NCBI GenBank assembly: GCA_050084515.1
Contig: CM114274.1
Coordinates: 34,410,001-34,474,000 of the forward strand
Origin: Blasia pusilla
Lineage: Eukaryota; Marchantiophyta; Marchantiopsida; Blasiales
Reading direction: 5' to 3'
DNA length: 64,000 nt
The translations under genes were made by a program, and so were the position numbers. The stretch's first letter is position 1. Every line of letters begins with the position of its first letter. This document shows positions 44,725 through 58,240 of the stretch, piece after piece. The notes beneath the pieces are model-generated. The model worked only from the letters and a program-made list of their open reading frames with translations. It ran no database searches and had not been told where the DNA came from.

Positions 44725-44929
44725 TCTTAATAATATATATGCATCATCCATATAATTTAAAGTGGATAGGGTTAGAAAAAAATCCTCCTCCGGTGTTGAC
44801 ATTTGTCCTCTCAAATCTCTTCTCTTGTTGACACGTGTGAGATTAAAGGAATTACTAAATTAACACGACCGAATTTAACATTTGCCAAGAATCTTCACCA
44901 GTGGGTGCATAGCACGGACATTTTGCTAG
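44725..44929 (+). mobile_element. Candidate short non-autonomous Helitron
   Basis: The 3' end has the typical hairpin GTGCATAGCAC followed after ten bases by CTAG and then T (44905-44930). A possible 5' end TCTTAATAATATATATG follows an A at 44724, giving the A/T host dinucleotide expected for Helitrons. The 5' end is less certain. It shares an ATCCTCCTCC and ACACGTGT-type body with the start of the larger candidate at 46221. Confidence 0.4.
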
Positions 44930-46220
44930 TGTCGGAGGAGGTGAGTTTCTCCCACCCCTAAAGTACACGATTCGTTTTCGGGTGATTTAATTTTGGCGCT
45001 AGTACATTTGGGATATTAATATCTATCCATGTGTTTTTTCTTTTCCTCATGACACTCCCTATTAGTCACATCCACAACAGCCTCACTTCTCAGAAGCTTG
45101 GATTTTAGGGTCACAAAATGCTCGGTACTGTTTTTTAGATACTATGGTTTTCAAGGTAATAAAAAAGCTCTCTTATTTTTGTGGGAAGCCTTCAAAATGT
45201 GAGAGAATTAGTTTCATAAAGCAGGTCAATTCTTCATGTCCACCAATTAATCCCTGGATCTATCCAACAAGACAATTGTGGAGTTGGTTCCCGTATTGCA
45301 CATATTTATTGTTCTGTCACATCAAATTTATTAATCAATACATTAGGCTACTCAAATCTTAGATTATATAGCCAACTAGTATTGCGTTCATACTTGTGAA
45401 TTAGCAAGTAAAATTTTCACCAAACATTCCATTTTGAAACATGAAAGTCATTAATCATGGTAGGCTCTGAAATAGAACTTCATTACAACCCTAGCTCTAA
45501 GAACCAATTAATCGCCAAAAAATTCTTCCCTGGCCTCCTAGAAAAATATCTCATATTTACCTTTATTTTATGTCATTAAATTTTTTTCATTAAAAAATCC
45601 AAAAACTTCTCATCTAGATTAGAATTTAAGCATGGGTTAAGAAATCAAAGCATTAAATGAATACCACGTGATTTTTTCCAAAATCTGAATGGATTCTTTC
45701 AAAATTCCTCATAAAGAAAAAAAACTTTTATTTCAATTTTTTTTATTTACTAGATAAAATTACAATTTTTAACATCACAAAAACCAATAAAATAATATCT
45801 ACTTATTCACCTCATCCACGTAAGAGGCTCCTATTTTACTTCACACTTCTAGAATCACGGTGTACTTGGAAGCGTTGAGTTTATTTCATTCTTAGATTTT
45901 CTAACTTAAGGTCAAGTTACTTAAACCATGGGTTTTGGATGGAAAAAAATACCTTATTGTTTCCAAGGACTTTAGGTATGAGACTCTAGTGTAGTGGATA
46001 ATGTACACCTTATTACAATAGCTCTTGGGTATGAATCTTCTCAAAAGGTTTTTTTTTAAGTCCCTTGTTTGTTCCAACTCATTTCAAACCCCTCTCACAC
46101 TAACCCGAGGATGAATAAACACAAGGCTTGGGATGATAAAATGGATTTATCTTGTCTAGTTTATGTTGTTGTATGTTCAAAGTTACCTATGGTAAGCTAT
46201 AATATGGCCGCCAATCATAA
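44930..46220. other. AT-rich gene-free DNA
   Basis: No coding or RNA gene was seen between the two Helitron candidates. Short open frames lack recognisable domains. Confidence 0.6.
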
Positions 46221-49200
46221 TCTATATACTAATTGAAGGGTGAAATTTGTTTCTAACTCCTCCGATTACACGTGTCACTAGATTTCCTAAAAAATATTTG
46301 GGTCACCTTAATGGGATCACGTAGAGACATTGAAGCATGAATTACACGGCTGGCACGGTCCTCTTAGAGTCCTAACTAGTCCACATGTCGTGATAATTGA
46401 ATTAACGGATGTTTCAAAATGTCTTAAAAGTTCAAAATCCTTCATCTAAAAATGTACTATTCTAGATTATGTACCCGTTTTAGCGTTCAGCAAATTAGGA
46501 CCATTTTTTAAGGCGCACTCTACTAGTGTTTCTCGTCACTCAAAAGACTAGTAACATGCGTTCCTCTCTTTATTGCTAATGAGGGAGGATTTTGATGAAT
46601 GGAGTATGTATGCCCTCCAAACACCAATCAATCCATAAAGAGTCCCATAACCTCATTTACAAGCTTTGGCGTTCTTGTTGGAAGTTGCACAACTTACGAT
46701 GGCATAAATACAACGGAGGAGTGTAATAGTGGTCCTAAATGCGCTTCTTCACTAGCAATGGGATAGTGTGTCCCCATTTTTTTTTCTTATTTTATATCTT
46801 TCATAAACGAAATGCCGAACACACTCATCTTCTCGTGAAGACGGTTCAGGCACTCTCTCCTCGTCATAACTCATTATCGGAAGGGAATACTTCCAATAAT
46901 TCCATTTGTAAGACCCTTCTACAAATGGAATTATTGGAATGTAATTAGCTGCTACTAATAATTTGGAGTCCGTGCAAGGGATGGGTAGAAGGACGAGAAT
47001 GGTAGACGGTGACAAAGGATGAAGATGAACTACCCACTTTGGTTGGTTATTTTTTATAGTTTATTTTTGGCATGGAAGTGGGATATAATAATTTTGGCCT
47101 AATATTTTTTAGTATAAAAATTGATCAAAAATTGATTTCTTGGGAAATTCAAGGAAACTCAGAAATGGAGAACTACCATCGTAAGTTTATGGAAAGATGT
47201 AGCAAATTAGAAGTTTAACATCCAAGAAGCTACCCTAAGTAATTGTATAAATATTTATATGCATAATTCAATATTTAATACTGGAATTTCAACTTGAAAC
47301 TCCAGTATTAAAAAAAGACCTGATTACCTCTCATCATTTTGAAAATTAAATCTTTTGCCCTCGAATTTAACACTTCCCCAAAATTGTATTTACATTTTCC
47401 CGTTAGAAAACCTTGAAAAAATTTTAAAAACTTTTAGAAGATGGGAAAATTTGAATGCAAGGGAGACTTGGGGAAAATGCAAGGAGTTTGGGAAAAAATC
47501 TAAGATCTATAGCTAATTTAAGACCAAAAAAATTAACGAATAGGAGGGGTTCCAAGAAAATTCTAGAGAGACTCGAAAAAAAACATTTTCTTTTAAATTT
47601 TGATAGTTTAAGAAAAAAAACCTTCATCCTATCTTCTTCCATTCTTATGTTGGCTTAGTATGGGGTAATATTAAAAAAATCAAGAGAGAAAGGATTTGTA
47701 CATGGAACACACTATGATGTTACAATAGAGGCTTATGCAAATTACAACATGAACGTTTTCTTTTTTCTTCAATATTGGAATACTTCCATGGGTACAAGCC
47801 AACATAGGCAATTTATAAGTCGAAAGAAGCCCTCCAAAAGTACCATGAATAAATTGTATTAGTGTTTTTGTGCTTGTGTATTGCATTGGGTTGGAGGGAT
47901 CTTATGCAGACTAATATGGTCCATCTGTCTTCCTCCCTCCTCATAAAAGGAAAGACTTCTTCTAACTTCAAATCCTCTCCATGTCCTTATTTTCGGCACT
48001 CCCCTCGTCCCTTCCCTTGTTCTTTTATCTCCATCCTCTAGAAAGGGTAGGGATGGAGAGGGGAGGAAAAATATTGATCCTCTACCTCTCTTCACTCTTT
48101 GTCATGTGGAGAGGGATGAAGATCATCCACCCCCCTTCACTTTTCTAACAAAGAGAGTCAAAAGGACGGTCAGTTCATTTTTGCTCCGTGGCTGTCTCGT
48201 CCTTTCTTTATCTCATCTCTCTTCACAAATTGATTCTCCATTTCTCGTATGCTCTCTTCTTCATTTATTAATGCTTTAAAAAAAAAGAAAATTCTCCCTC
48301 ATTGAAAACTAGTTTCAGGCTTGTGCTACAAACAAAAAAAAGGGTACTTCTTTGGATTCTTCTTGGCTCTTAATACACATCCCACTCCTCCACTCCCTTG
48401 TCCCAAATAATTTTGCAACTCTTGTAACAATCTCTACTCATCCTTTCAAATAATTTGTAACTGCCTTAATACACACTCCAATTCTCAATATAAATAATCC
48501 CCACTCCTCCACTTCTTGAAGAGTACCCTACTAAATAATTCTTTATAATCACTCCTACTCTCCTCTAAAATTCAAACATGGCCTCTTTCCCTTCCCCAAA
48601 TATTACACCCACCATAGTATCAAGGGGCACCTCAAAATAGTTAGTTTATTACGATTTTGTCTTATTTTACATATCATGTCATATCAACAATAAAACTAGA
48701 GATTTGTGATTTTTTCTTCCTCTTCTCAATTGAGATTTAAACATCTACAAATATTTGTTTTGAATCCCTCTTTTGTTGAAGAATATATCTGCTCTCTCTT
48801 CCCATAATACTTCCAAATTCCTATAACCATATCCAATAACAAAGGCCTCATATCTTTTAAACAAAATTTACAATCTATATTTAGCCGCCTATTGCAAAGA
48901 GATGATTTCAGGTAATTTTTCTTCATAGGACCCATGAGGAAACTTTATTTCTTGCTAGGGCCCCTCCACCAATCACAAGACTAATTAAATATATTCTCTA
49001 GTGTTCTTTTCAAGAAAATATGAATTGTATGAAGGTTAAACACCTTAATCCAATTATGGTCGGAGGTGGAGGGTTGTTGAGAGAATGCAAAAGTATTTTA
49101 CGAATATCACCGTACACCATTTCCAAACCTTACTCTACCGGTTACCCTGACGGGGCAGGTAGAGAAAAGAAATTATGACTTTGGCACTCGCATTAGGTCG

Positions 49201-52200
49201 TGACTGGTTGTTTTTAATTGTTTATTGTTTTCATATATTTTTAGACCCTACTTCCCATTTTCCTCCATCCTTTCTCTTCAACCCAAATCTCTCTCACTAG
49301 TTAACCATGGACTAATCACTAGTTAACCACTTAGAAACCCACTCTCACAAGAAATTGGTATTTCAAAACAGACTGTTGTGAATTTTTAAAGAAACGCCCA
49401 TTTTTTTTTCATCTATTCATTCATGCAACTTATTTGTGTTCACATGGGCGCTCCTAGAGACAAAGTCCGTCCTTGCACGCAAAATCCTCCCCACATAAGG
49501 ACCCTAAACAATGACCAATAATCAACGTGTTAATGAAAAAAAAGAAAAAGATGAGTAGATTTTCCCTACGTTCGAAACTCCCCTATTGGTCATATCACCG
49601 TGTCAAAAACTGCTTATTCGAACCCCTAAATTTTGCCTACAAGTTCACTCGAAGTCGAGGATATAGCTGATGTTGGCTTTTCCTTCTTGCTATGGCTACT
49701 ACTTCTTCCTCAAGCGTCCATGGCATGGCAGTCGTAAGAACTCACTTTAGCACATGCTTTTTGTTGTACGATGTTGTTGTTTGCACATGACGGATGTCCC
49801 CTTGGCTAAGGAATCCCTTATCTGTCCATGGCTTTCCTTAGTTATCCCTTCCACCCACTTCAAGCCCCTTCCCCCAAAGGTTTTCCACCGTTGTTTGTCG
49901 TGACGGTCAAGTGGAGGTGTGACGAGTTTATGTGGTTTATTTATATGAATAAATAATTTAAAATAACCTCCTTGCCGACTGCCTTGATGACATGCATTCT
50001 ATGATTAGCCCTAGAATTTTCCAGCAAGAGGAAAAAGCATTTTCTAAAATAAAAATGAAAATATATGTATATGTATATAGATTCAATGGTACTTTGCTCG
50101 GTCTTATCAGCATGGATCCATGGCAAGAGCTTATTTTTATTTTTATTTCTTTTTATTAATCTCCATGGAGGTCCTCGAGAAATTTGATGCTACTTTGAGG
50201 ATAAGGCCTTGGAAAGTTGTAATTGCAATTTCTTCTCACCGAAGGCTCCAAAAGCTGCATCTTTGAGCTACGAAAGCTTAGAGAACAAGGCCATGATGTT
50301 TGGGTGACAACTCTTGGTTGTGGTGCAACATGCAAAGGGACCATATACAATTAATGAATTAATTGACTGACAAAAATAAAAGGGAACTATACATGGGGAC
50401 TAAAGCTATGTAAGTGAACACACCCAAATCTTTTCTTAGGAGTTGGAGAACCTCAACCCCCCACCCGACATTGAGTTTGAATTTTCCATAGACAAAAGTC
50501 TTGCACCCACTCATCCTTGGGTTGGTGTGGAGCGGGATAGAAGTGAGTTGGAGAGGAGGAGGGATCTGAACAAAATTGACTGGTGTGGAGTCGGATTTGA
50601 ATTTTGGACTTGACATCCGGCGATCTGCAAGGGAGGCTTTGCCCATTGCATCAGGGTGTGAGTTAAGGAAAAAAGAAGGAACTTGATCTATCATTCATCC
50701 AAAACCCACCAGTGACATAACTCGACCGGGTTTTAGAAAACCCGAGGATGAATTGGCTAAAACAACAAAAGAAGTCCATCTTTTTCAAACTTAGAAGGAT
50801 ACAACATCATAAGACTTTGGGGTTGTTCTTCAAGGGAAAGCACTATTTGTGAAAAGAATGAAGTGGGAATTATAGTATCCATCAAGGCACATCTCTTGGG
50901 CCCCAATGCTACAACAAGGCATGTCAAAATTAGGAGGTGTCTCTATCTCAGTGTTTCTATTCAAGAAGAAACTCCGTATTGGTAATGGGAACCTCTCTAT
51001 TTCTCACCAAGACCGAGGAAAGCATTTTTGGACACATTCTTTTAAGGTGTAGATTTAAAATTAGTATTTAAGTGGAAACTAGTGTGCGGTCTAGCATAGG
51101 TAGACGAAGAAGAATAGTTATGTAGAATGGAGTACAGATGTGTCAATCAAGGTTACTCAAAGAAGGCCTTCTAGAATACATGTTGGAATGCATAAATATA
51201 GGAATATGTACTCCAGCCTAATTTATCCAATTATTTAGTAGGAAATCACTAAAATGGTAGAAGTTGGACTAGCTGGGTCTTGAATCTTGATAGTAGAGAT
51301 AGTATGGATTTTCTTCCTAGAGAAAAAATTGGGTTTAGAAGAGCCCAATGCTCACCCAAAGGCCTAAGAAATAATGGTGTGGTCAAGGTGAAAGTAGAGT
51401 CAAAAGTGAGTATTTGAAATGGTTCCTTTAATCATTTAAGATGGATGGTTGCGCAACAACTTGAGTACTCAGATGGCAGCAGCATGGTGGAGTCATACAC
51501 TCTATGACACAAAAGAGAAAGCTTGGGGCTATTCACAATGTAACCCTTAATGTTGCTTGATAAATCTTTCACTTGAACCCTAGCATCCTTTAATTTATGC
51601 TTTGCATCATGTAGTCTACTTGTGTTAGCCCAACATCCTTTCTGCTCAGTTTGCATAATATCAGTGAGAAAGGAGATCTTAGGCGAAAGGCAGACTGAGC
51701 TTTCTTCAACTTCATCTAGAACTAAACGAATAGAGTTCTACATGTGGTTGGGAATTGGATGAGGGTGATTGCCCACTTTGCAACATCTCTAGAGTACCCT
51801 TGGTCAAAATAGTCAACATGATGAATGTCACGAGAGTAGGAATCCCAATTGTCTCCAAAATTAGGCCCAAGTGAGGTAGGCCACGTCCACAATTGTTGAA
51901 CAATTAAAAAGTACAAATATAATACAAGCAATTATTCACCACTACACCTCGTACTCAAATAACAAAATAGCAAGAATGCATAATCGTGAATATGAAGTAC
52001 ATGTAATTAGACGAGTGTAATGTATGAGATACATCAGATTGCATATTAATACCAGAAATCAGGTAGGTGAGACGATAAGTTAAGAAAAACTAAATATACG
52101 AGACTGAAGAGAGAAGTAAAAGATTTAATAAATTTAATTGCAATAAGAAAAGTAAGAATCAATAATGAAAATATCAATCGAAGAGGAAAGCAAATGGATG

Positions 52201-54060
52201 GTTGTGGAAATGCTTAAAATCGCTTGACATAAATCTTGAGAAACTCCCGTGATTAACATAAAAGTGCCTAAGATGTGACCAACAAAAAATGGAACATGCG
52301 TGTCTTATGATATGATTAGCACATGTAAACAAAATGATGCTACAACTATTCGTGAGAAAGTGCATGAATAAATAACTAGTCACACTAGAAAAGGCTACTT
52401 GGTCCACATGTCAATAGAATAACTTACAAATTCCTATTCATAATGGAGTCACCAAGAGCTACTCATTATTGAGAACTTATGAATAAGCAGGGATAAGTGA
52501 AAATTTATGAAAAAAGAAGGATGGTAGCAACGCATTATTAAACAAAAGATGCACTAATTAAGTGCATTCTCTCTTGCTTGGAGACTACATGGTAGAACTA
52601 AAATCACTATTTTGAGTTGGTATAGCATTTGGAGCAAGTTGATTGAAATTTCGCAATCTTAGGTGGGAGGAGGTAGATGCATGAGTGGAAGGATCATGTG
52701 ACAAGATTAAGACATCACCAAAGTCGGCTAATAAAGGGAAATGGCTAGAATCTTCTACATTAATAGAAAGTCGGGTAGTTATCCATTATCTTGGGTTGTC
52801 TTTATGCGGTCAATAAGATGGATGGCTTTAACTAAAGTCAAATCCTATAGTGTATTGAGTGATAAATGCATCTCGTGCCTCAAGATGTGGAGTTGGTCCA
52901 CTTTAATACCATCAGGGACAAGATTTCATAATTTGGCTAGATCCTTTCTTATCGAGGAGATATTTGAACATAATGTAAGTTCACAACTATGAAAGAAGAA
53001 GCACTTGTATGAGAATATATAAGTGGGAATATAGGAAAAGAGTAAATGTAATACAAATTCTATCTGATGCATCTTTGTTAATTTTGCATAATTTTACGCC
53101 CCAAAGCTAGCCTTGGTTAATTGGGCTTTGATCTAACTAATTGTTACACCATGCTCATAGAATGAAGGGACTATTCCTCAATTTTCCATATATTTGATCT
53201 GGTTATATAAAAGGAATATGAAGCGGGGCGCACTTGAACTCTTCAAGTTGAGCGTGGATGTCAAATAAGATCATACTCACAAAGTCCAAGTAGCTTAAGG
53301 GAACCTACAAATTATATGTTAAGTAGAGCTAAGACAATAGAACAAAAATAATTAAAGCATAGAAGGGTTAGATCACAACCTCTGTGGCTGGCTGATATTG
53401 GCGTTGCTGCTACCTGGTAGAGTGAGCATCCGACATATTGATGGGATGGGTATCATGCTCATATAATGGCAATTCGTAATTTCTGGAGCGGTTGAGTTGT
53501 TAATCTAGCACTTCGGACCATGGTAGAGTAACTTTGTAATGACATCTTTGGACAAGGACTACCACAAACATAATCACAACTTAAAACTTATGATTCTTGT
53601 TGACCAAATACAACAAAAATTGCTTGTGTTAGTGTACCTAGTGTTTTGAGTTTTTTTTTTTACCTTGGATAACATCACATACATTAGCCCAATGCCAAAG
53701 ATCAACCTAATAACTAGCAAAAAAGGACCAATAATTGTGAATCATTGACTCTTATGGGTTGTTATTGCATATTCTAACCCAAAGAAAAAAAATTGGTTCT
53801 ACTTATTAAGATGAATTTTCCATTAGACTGAATTGTAACAACAATGTATATTATTATGGGAGAGTGCCTTCTTGATTCGCAAACACCTCTCTACTTGACA
53901 TGTGGCAATTGGGCACCAAGAAAATGTTTCACATGCTATGGGCAGAAAGAAAAAAATTTGAATTTATGTGCAACATCATTAATCTCTTCCCTTCATAGGC
54001 TATACACTAGCTCTTCAAATAATTTTTTATTTCTTGTGCATCGCACGGACATCTTACTAG
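46221..54060 (+). mobile_element. Candidate 7.8-kb Helitron, no autonomous gene recognised
   Basis: It begins TCTATATACTAATTG after a host A (46220). It ends with the hairpin GTGCATCGCAC and TTACTAG at 54060, followed by host T. This gives the 5'-TC, 3'-hairpin-CTAG and A/T insertion signature of plant Helitrons. The interior is AT-rich with no recognisable Rep/helicase. A start-like MATTSSSSVHGMAV codon run at about 49691 could be a captured gene piece, but this is weak. The two ends may not belong to one element. Confidence 0.45.
46891..46939. repeat. Perfect 20-bp inverted repeat with 9-base loop
   Basis: Arms 46891-46910 and 46920-46939 are exact reverse complements (TTCCAATAATTCCATTTGTA), separated by AGACCCTTC. 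It would form a strong hairpin in DNA or RNA. Confidence 0.8.
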
Positions 54061-54074
54061 TATGTACTAGTTCA

Positions 54075-57000
54075 CTATCCTTGTATATAAGATAAAAAAA
54101 AATCTATGAAGGATCCATTGGTTGCATGGGATTTAAGATTCACCTTAGAAGCAAACATAACTCTACAATGTAGTGCAACAAATGGTAGTTTGTGGAAAGA
54201 GTCATTGTTTACTCTATTCATTGCTTTAGCAATTCTCCCACTTAGCTTTGTAAAGTGAATTTTAGTTGCGTCTTGGTGAAGATACACAACAACGATACTT
54301 GTGATGGCAATTAATAGTGGTAACATATCCCCATATTTCCAATAATTGTATATGAATGATACAAAGAAGGACTTGCCACAATCACAAGGCCCTTGAAGAA
54401 GTACAAGGCCAAATTTAAATTGTCTCAATTCAAGAAAGAGCATGTCTTGTTCTAGATTTAAGAGGCCTATGTCTAGTTTAAAAGTGCCATGTGCCTACTC
54501 TTGTTGAACTTCAATCTTTAGTGTTATGGAAGCGTACGTTCAATATGACACACTCTCATTGCCGATATGCACCCAAACACACTCACGTTATTCTAGTATG
54601 GGTCAATCGACCTTCCAACCCCACCAAGTTCTCAACTCGGCACCTCATCAAACTCAACCTTCTCTAATTCCTAGCTTCCCAATACGAGTAAGTCTTCCGA
54701 GACTTTGGACAAACTTTGTAGTTAGTCCAGACACCTAAAATGATGTTTGCGCGCCTAGCGGTTCCAACTATCCAATGGATCTTGCATAAGACCCAAAAAT
54801 AAGACCCAACAAAATGAGTCTCGGGTTGGAATCTAATAGGGACCTCTAAAATCCACTCTATTAGACTTGGTTTGGGTTTCGAATCCCAACGTCAAAACTC
54901 ACAATCCATTCGGTGCCCTTGGGTCGCCCCGTGGTGCCCTAAAGTGGGGTTCGAGTCCCAATCACTGTTGGTGATCTTCCCCATTACTAGTGCTTTTGGG
55001 AGATCACCGCCCTCCCCTATCTTTGGGGAAGAGAGGTTCGGGCCCCTCTTTTTGGCCCTCAACCCGACTCCATATACAATTGTTTTTGGCCACTTTCTAA
55101 GTCTTTTCTTTTGAATTTTATAAGATCTTTGGTGCGTTAGAAGTGGTTTTGTATAAGCTTTCTAACACCATCTTACTTGTCCCAAAGGTATCTTGGGACC
55201 AAAAGTTATGGTCCAAAATATAGTCAAAACCCAAAACGCTAATCACGTTCCAAATCCGATTCTTACCTCTTTGGCAACCAACCTTCCTAGACTCAACTCC
55301 TCTCAAGTCTTGGTTTTGTTTGGTTCAGGTTTCCTAGTTGCAACCATAAACATATGCATGAAACGCTCAACCTCATTTGCGTCTCATATCTTGCGTCTCT
55401 TCCAAGAGACCACTCCAACGCGCAAACCATCCTACCATGAGTCCGCTAGAGTTTGGATATTCTGCTTGGCACTCGTTTGGTTATGAGGGTCGTGACAACA
55501 AGGTGCATCATGACTAGATATTTCAATTACTTCGCTAATAGAACAGAGTTCTATGATCTAAAAGGGACATGCTCAAGAAGAACTAAGTAGAAAAACTCAT
55601 AGTGGATGGTATTCACTAAATCTCACAATATTACCTAAGTTTTCCTATTAATATTTTGACCCAAGTTTTCCATGCCAATCATATTATCAATGTTAGACTT
55701 TGGATAAGTCTTAAGTAATTCATGACTTTACGAATGGGAGAACATGTTTTGATGGTCAAGGTTGGCTAGTCTATTGGTATAGAGAATAGTCGGATCAGTG
55801 CATGGCATGAAGCACACTTGAAGAGATAAGTACTCCTAGATAGAGGGTTACAATAAACATAATGTACAACTTGTAACCTATAAATAATAGGATTTTTTAG
55901 AGAGGTTAGAGCAACCTTTTCGGAAGATAAAAAACTATTTAAGACAACGCCAAGCACTAGACGTAATTTGATTTTGTCCAAACCATCGAGGCACTTTGCT
56001 GATTTTGTGTCAATATCTAATGACCCTACAGGCTTAAACTTCAAGGCATATTTTAGCAAATAGAATGACCAATCGACATTAGTAACTCTTTGAACATTCA
56101 TGTGGGCTTCCCATATCAACATTAGAAGAGGATAATAGGGGATAACATTCATGTGTTTTACTGAGGGCCTCTAATAGCTCCACTTTATTGTAACAGGATC
56201 CATGAATGGTTGAGAGTTAGGGTTCATACTAGCACGGAATCCAAGGTAATAGTATGGTCGATGCAATTTCTTCCTACTAATGCAATTCCCTTCTTTATTC
56301 TTATGTAATTGATTATGCATGACCAGTTCTAATAATATATTAGCTGGCTCTATGTGGTTGTCATTAGATAGTACACTTTGAATCATTGAATCACGAGAAG
56401 GAAAGTATGAATGAATCTTTGAAGTGATATGTTCAACACCACTACTATGAAGCTATAAAGTCACATGACAATGTAAACTTCCCCTTCAATGTAACTCATA
56501 ACCGAGAAAATAGTTTTGATCTCTACATGGGATCACGGGCCTTGAGAAGATGAAAAATGAGTGGAAAAATTGGAGTTTGGTATGACAAAAGCTATCCAGT
56601 TGGAGCATCATACCAAGTGAAGTTGGGATTGAAATTGGAAAGCATGGCATCAATATTTGTAAACCTTCTTGGACTTGGTCCATCTAGTTACAAAAATTCA
56701 ATTGAAGTTAGCCTCATGAATAGATGGGGCATGCCCCATTTGTGCACCATAGCCTTGAGTTCCTTGAGATGCCGCCTATGCCAAGCAGGATTACCAAGAA
56801 TTTGATGGCTAATTGAGTATTTGGATAAATGGTGGTACATATGCTCATCACTTAGGTGTGTTTTATCTTTGTGAAGACAATTTAACTCCCTATTAAGAAC
56901 AATTGAGATCAATCAGAGTGCAATAAATTTGCATAGTTGATATATTAGAAATGGATATGGCTCACATAGTGAGAATACAATAAATATATAGTTGGCGGGA

Positions 57001-57310
57001 TCTGATTCTTATGTTGTCGAGAATAAAGATGTGCATGTGAAATACCCACAATGAAAAATGGAAATGATGCAATCTCTATCGTCTGGCATAGGTCAATTGA
57101 AGTACTAGATACATCAATGAGCAGCTTATCACGTGAAGATGTGTTTGCATGCAAGGAAATTCTTCTATCATAAAAAATATTAGTAGAGATTCTTCTTTGT
57201 AGAGGTAGAGGGTAGGAAATATCTTGGAGGATGTTCAAATCAAGATGGTAAGGATCGTGGTTTATACTATGTGTAACATGGCCCTTGTCTTGAGAGGACT
57301 TGATTATCAT
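54075..57310 (-). pseudogene. Helitron Rep/helicase remnant, interrupted by a solo LTR
   Basis: Minus-strand fragments in family order. At 56912-56688, ISHQILGNPAWHRRHLKELK and AMVHKWGMPHLFMRL resemble the Helitron-like N domain. At 56152-55766, EAHMNVQRVTNVDWSFYLLK and YALKFKPVG match the Rep-Tyr region. At 54443-54075, VLLQGPCDCGKSFFVSFIYN (Walker A) and LLIAITSIVVVYLHQDATKI resemble a PIF1-type helicase. Stops and shifts separate them, and 54485-55497 is a later LTR insertion. The Rep nuclease nicks and joins DNA ends and the helicase unwinds during rolling-circle transposition; this copy is dead. Other short frames here match less well. Confidence 0.65.
54485..55497. repeat. Solo LTR of family LTR-X, copy 1
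   Basis: A 1013-bp block homologous throughout to 59013-60016. The ends are TGCCATGTGCCTACTC and GGGTCGTGACA. The flanks AAAAG and ACAAG could be a mutated 5-bp duplication. No internal retroelement domain accompanies it. It interrupts Helitron Rep/helicase sequence. Confidence 0.7.
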
Positions 57311-57679
57311 TTGAATGGATGATGGAGGAAGTACAACTAGCCCAAATGCATAATATGGTAACTCAATTGAAGTTCAATAGTCATTGTATAAAAGATTAAT
57401 TTTCATTAATTTTTTGACATCTTATGGAATTGAGGTTCCATACTCACCTTCACTAGTATGTACTAGGTTAACACCAATGAAAGGGGAATCCAAAAGCAAT
57501 GTTATTAAGTAGAACCCTCTACGGAAGCCATTGAACTTTTTCTTTACCCCTATACATCATAGAGTCTACTATCAATAATAGCTATAATTGTAAAGGATTG
57601 ACATTGATTAATTATCTTATGTACAAAGGGATCATATGCACGTTTACATGAGTGAAAAGTACACTGGATATACAAAGGT
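57311..57679. other. AT-rich DNA without recognised features
   Basis: No gene was seen. The string ACTAGTATGTACTAG at about 57455-57470 also occurs at 54057-54071 and may mark the borders of the Helitron remnant block. Confidence 0.4.
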
Positions 57680-58240
57680 TTTCGCGACCCTCATAACCAA
57701 ACATATACCATAGATCACTTTGTCTTGGGGCTTGAGGCGATCTTACTCGTGATAGCATGAGTGAACTTAGTGATGCACGTGAGTCGAATACGAGAACGAC
57801 CCAAAAGTAGTATTACATGCTCTAAATACAAATCCACCATCTCCTCAACAACCACGTCTAAACGAGAGGCAGTCACCTCTCCACACTCACATAACATGGC
57901 GGCCAACCAGAATACTTCCGTTGGTCCAACTCTTATCCTTTCCAACTCCATGGCGGAAAACAACAGAGCCCGATTCATCCTAGTGGCCACCTCTAACAAC
58001 GTGGTCGATATTGGCTCCACTGGAGCCGACATTGGAGTTGTCTCTCCAACTCCTTGTGACGTCGACGTACTTGCCTCACTTGTGGGTCCTATTGGTCATC
58101 TAGGCACCATCCATGTTGTGTGAAGTGCCTCTAACAACATAAACGATTGGGAAACTTGACTTGTCGCCCATCGATTCCCTCCTGTGGGTCTATCTCCAAC
58201 GCATCCCTTAGTGGCTCGGTCACTCTCTTAGCACCCCGAG
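57680..58240 (-). pseudogene. LTR-X end fragment and gag-protease linker fragment of the methyltransferase element family
   Basis: At 57682-57706 TCGCGACCCTCATAACCAAA matches an LTR-X end. From 58032 to 57800 the minus strand reads EVFWLAAMLCECGE and neighbours, matching KIFWLAAMLCECGVG of element 3 (about 61900). It duplicates a region present in element 3 and lies out of order, so it is a rearranged fragment or a separate copy. Confidence 0.55.

Noticed and set aside
49691-49740. ATG with MATTSSSSVHGMAV followed by a GTAAGA donor-like site
   Set aside because: It looks like a plant gene start, but no following exon could be identified. Kept only as a possible captured piece in the Helitron candidate.
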